From an uncultured Zoogloea sp. (GTDB lineage: Bacteria > Pseudomonadota > Gammaproteobacteria > Burkholderiales > Rhodocyclaceae): a DNA stretch of 58,558 nucleotides. The notes below the pieces were generated by a model. It did no database searches. It was not told where the DNA came from and was given only the letters and a program-made list of their open reading frames with translations. The translations under genes and the position numbers were made by a program. The stretch spans positions 1 to 58,558 of the forward strand of contig CALBTT010000201.1 in NCBI GenBank assembly GCA_937967645.1, read 5' to 3'. Shown in pieces: positions 56,882 through 58,558 of this stretch; the stretch's first letter is position 1; each line of letters begins with the position of its first letter.

Positions 56882-57574
56882 TCACACCGACAGCATCTCC
56901 CGTACCTTGTTGGCCTCCATCTCGTCGCCGCGGCCGGCGCTGATGATCTCGCCGCGCTCCATCAGCAGGTAGTGGTCGGCCAGGGAGCGGGCGAAGTCGT
57001 AGTACTGCTCCACCAGCAGGATGGCCATTTCGCCGGTCTCGGCGAGGGCGCGGATGGCGCGTTCGATGTCCTTGATGATGGAGGGCTGGATGCCCTCGGT
57101 GGGCTCATCGAGGATCAGCAGCGTGGGCCCCGGAGCCAGGGCGCGGCCGATGGCGAGCTGTTGCTGCTGGCCGCCGGAGAGGTCACCGCCACGGCGCCGC
57201 ATCATCTGCTTGAGCACCGGGAACATCTCGAAGATGCGGGTGGGGACCTCGCTGCCGGACGGCCGGGTGGCGAGGCCCATCAGCAGGTTCTCCTCGACGG
57301 TGAGGCGCGGGAAGATCTCGCGCCCCTGGGGCACGTAGCCGATACCGGCGCGCACCCGGCCGTAGCTGGGGGCCCGGGTGATGTCCTGCCCCGCCAGCTG
57401 GATGCTGCCGGTGGCAGCGGGAACCAGGCCCATCAGGGTCTTGAGCAGGGTGGTCTTGCCCACCCCGTTGCGTCCGAGCAGGGTGGTGACCTTGCCCATC
57501 GGCACCTCGAAGCTGAGATTGCGCAGGATGTGGGAGCCGCCGTAGTACTGGTTGAGGTTGGAGACGGTGAGCAT
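56882..57574 (-). CDS. urtE: Urea ABC transporter ATPase UrtE
   Basis: A 230-residue LivF-type ATPase. Walker A GRNGVGKTTLLKTLMG, the signature LSGGQQQQLAIGRAL, and Walker B LLILDEPTEGIQPSIIKDIERAI are all seen. The EGIQPSII segment after Walker B is typical of UrtE. It follows urtD by 38 bases and precedes the urease genes, so urea uptake and hydrolysis are linked. ATG 57574 starts MLTVSNLNQYYGGSH. Confidence 0.95.
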   Translation of the reverse strand: MLTVSNLNQYYGGSHILRNLSFEVPMGKVTTLLGRNGVGKTTLLKTLMGLVPAATGSIQLAGQDITRAPSYGRVRAGIGYVPQGREIFPRLTVEENLLMGLATRPSGSEVPTRIFEMFPVLKQMMRRRGGDLSGGQQQQLAIGRALAPGPTLLILDEPTEGIQPSIIKDIERAIRALAETGEMAILLVEQYYDFARSLADHYLLMERGEIISAGRGDEMEANKVREMLSV

Positions 57575-57612
57575 GGTGGCCTCGTTTCGATTGTTCGGTG
57601 GGGCGTGGTGCC

Positions 57613-58464
<852 letters not shown>

Positions 58465-58465
58465 C

Positions 58466-58511
58466 TCAGGCTCCTTTTGCAGCGGTGGCGGCTGCGCCGT
58501 CGGGGATCTTG
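58466..58511 (-). CDS. urtC: UrtC permease, C-terminal fragment
   Basis: Only the last 14 codons plus a TGA stop (58468-58466) are present, reading ...KIPDGAAATAAKGA. The gene position, one base upstream of urtD on the same strand, identifies it as urtC, since the order urtABCDE is standard. It is cut off by the adapter sequence beginning at 58512. The residues themselves are too few to prove the family. Confidence 0.6.
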
Positions 58512-58558
58512 AGATCGGAAGAGCGTCGTGTAGGGAAAGAGTGTAGATCTCGGTGGTC
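58512..58558. other. Illumina adapter sequence (contig-end contamination)
   Basis: The final 47 bases, beginning AGATCGGAAGAGCGTCGTGT and ending in CTCGGTGGTC, equal the reverse complement of the Illumina universal (read-1/P5) adapter as I remember it. Real genomic sequence therefore ends at about 58511. Any reading frame through this stretch (for example one ending EIGRASCRERV) is artificial. Confidence 0.97.

Overview
The window is high-G+C DNA (roughly two thirds G+C by eye) that reads as the chromosome of an aerobic or facultative, aromatic-degrading betaproteobacterium. The multicomponent phenol hydroxylase with a meta-cleavage dioxygenase, the SHP/DHC/cytochrome b cluster, the split PAS + MCP energy-taxis pair and the urt/urease locus together suggest a Rhodocyclales-type organism (Azoarcus/Thauera/Zoogloea relatives). 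That placement is inference from gene content only. No rRNA, tRNA, CRISPR array, transposase or integrase was seen. The right end is not genomic: the last 47 bases match the reverse complement of the standard Illumina read-1 adapter, so the window ends at a contig edge with adapter read-through.

Left part (1-6.5 kb): the tail of a DUF924 gene, then a complete minus-strand phenol operon in the order ferredoxin, catechol 2,3-dioxygenase, P0, P1, P2, P3, P4, P5. A strong sigma-54 promoter lies in front of it, but no XylR/DmpR-type regulator is in the window. From 6.5 to 12.4 kb: a small lipoprotein, a divergent AraC regulator/MFS exporter pair, a zinc-ribbon membrane protein, and a TetR-AidB-like acyl-CoA dehydrogenase pair with palindromic operators.

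12.6-19 kb is a haem-protein module. A PepSY protein and a two-component system run leftward; SHP (DUF1924, with the unusual Asn ligand region), a dihaem cytochrome c, a cytochrome b561 and a second two-component system run rightward. Then come an OprB-like porin, ChrA, a YedY-like oxidoreductase domain protein, a Cache/PAS hybrid kinase, an Old Yellow Enzyme and a TonB receptor. At 29-34 kb a hemerythrin-PAS-hybrid kinase is divergent from a tandem HD / HD-GYP protein, an apparent oxygen-to-c-di-GMP signalling pair.

34-41 kb is a catabolic operon (MetA-type outer-membrane protein, Tat-exported small subunit, GMC oxidoreductase, aldehyde dehydrogenase). It has a sigma-54-like promoter, an upstream inverted repeat, a clear terminator, and an AcoR-like sigma-54 activator next to it. 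41-45 kb holds two chemotaxis transducers, one paired with a separate Aer-like PAS protein, and an MFS transporter. At 46.2-46.5 kb lies an array of 13 quasi-palindromic sites spaced exactly 21 bp, next to a lower-G+C GmrSD-like (DUF262/DUF1524) defence gene.

The right part (48.7-58.5 kb) has an HD nucleotidase, a MaoC hydratase and the urea module: urtC tail, urtD, urtE, ureD, A, B, C, E, F, a patatin-like lipase and ureG. A family of REP-like elements (GGGGCGGCTTCAGCCGCC type) recurs five times, twice inside the urease operon.
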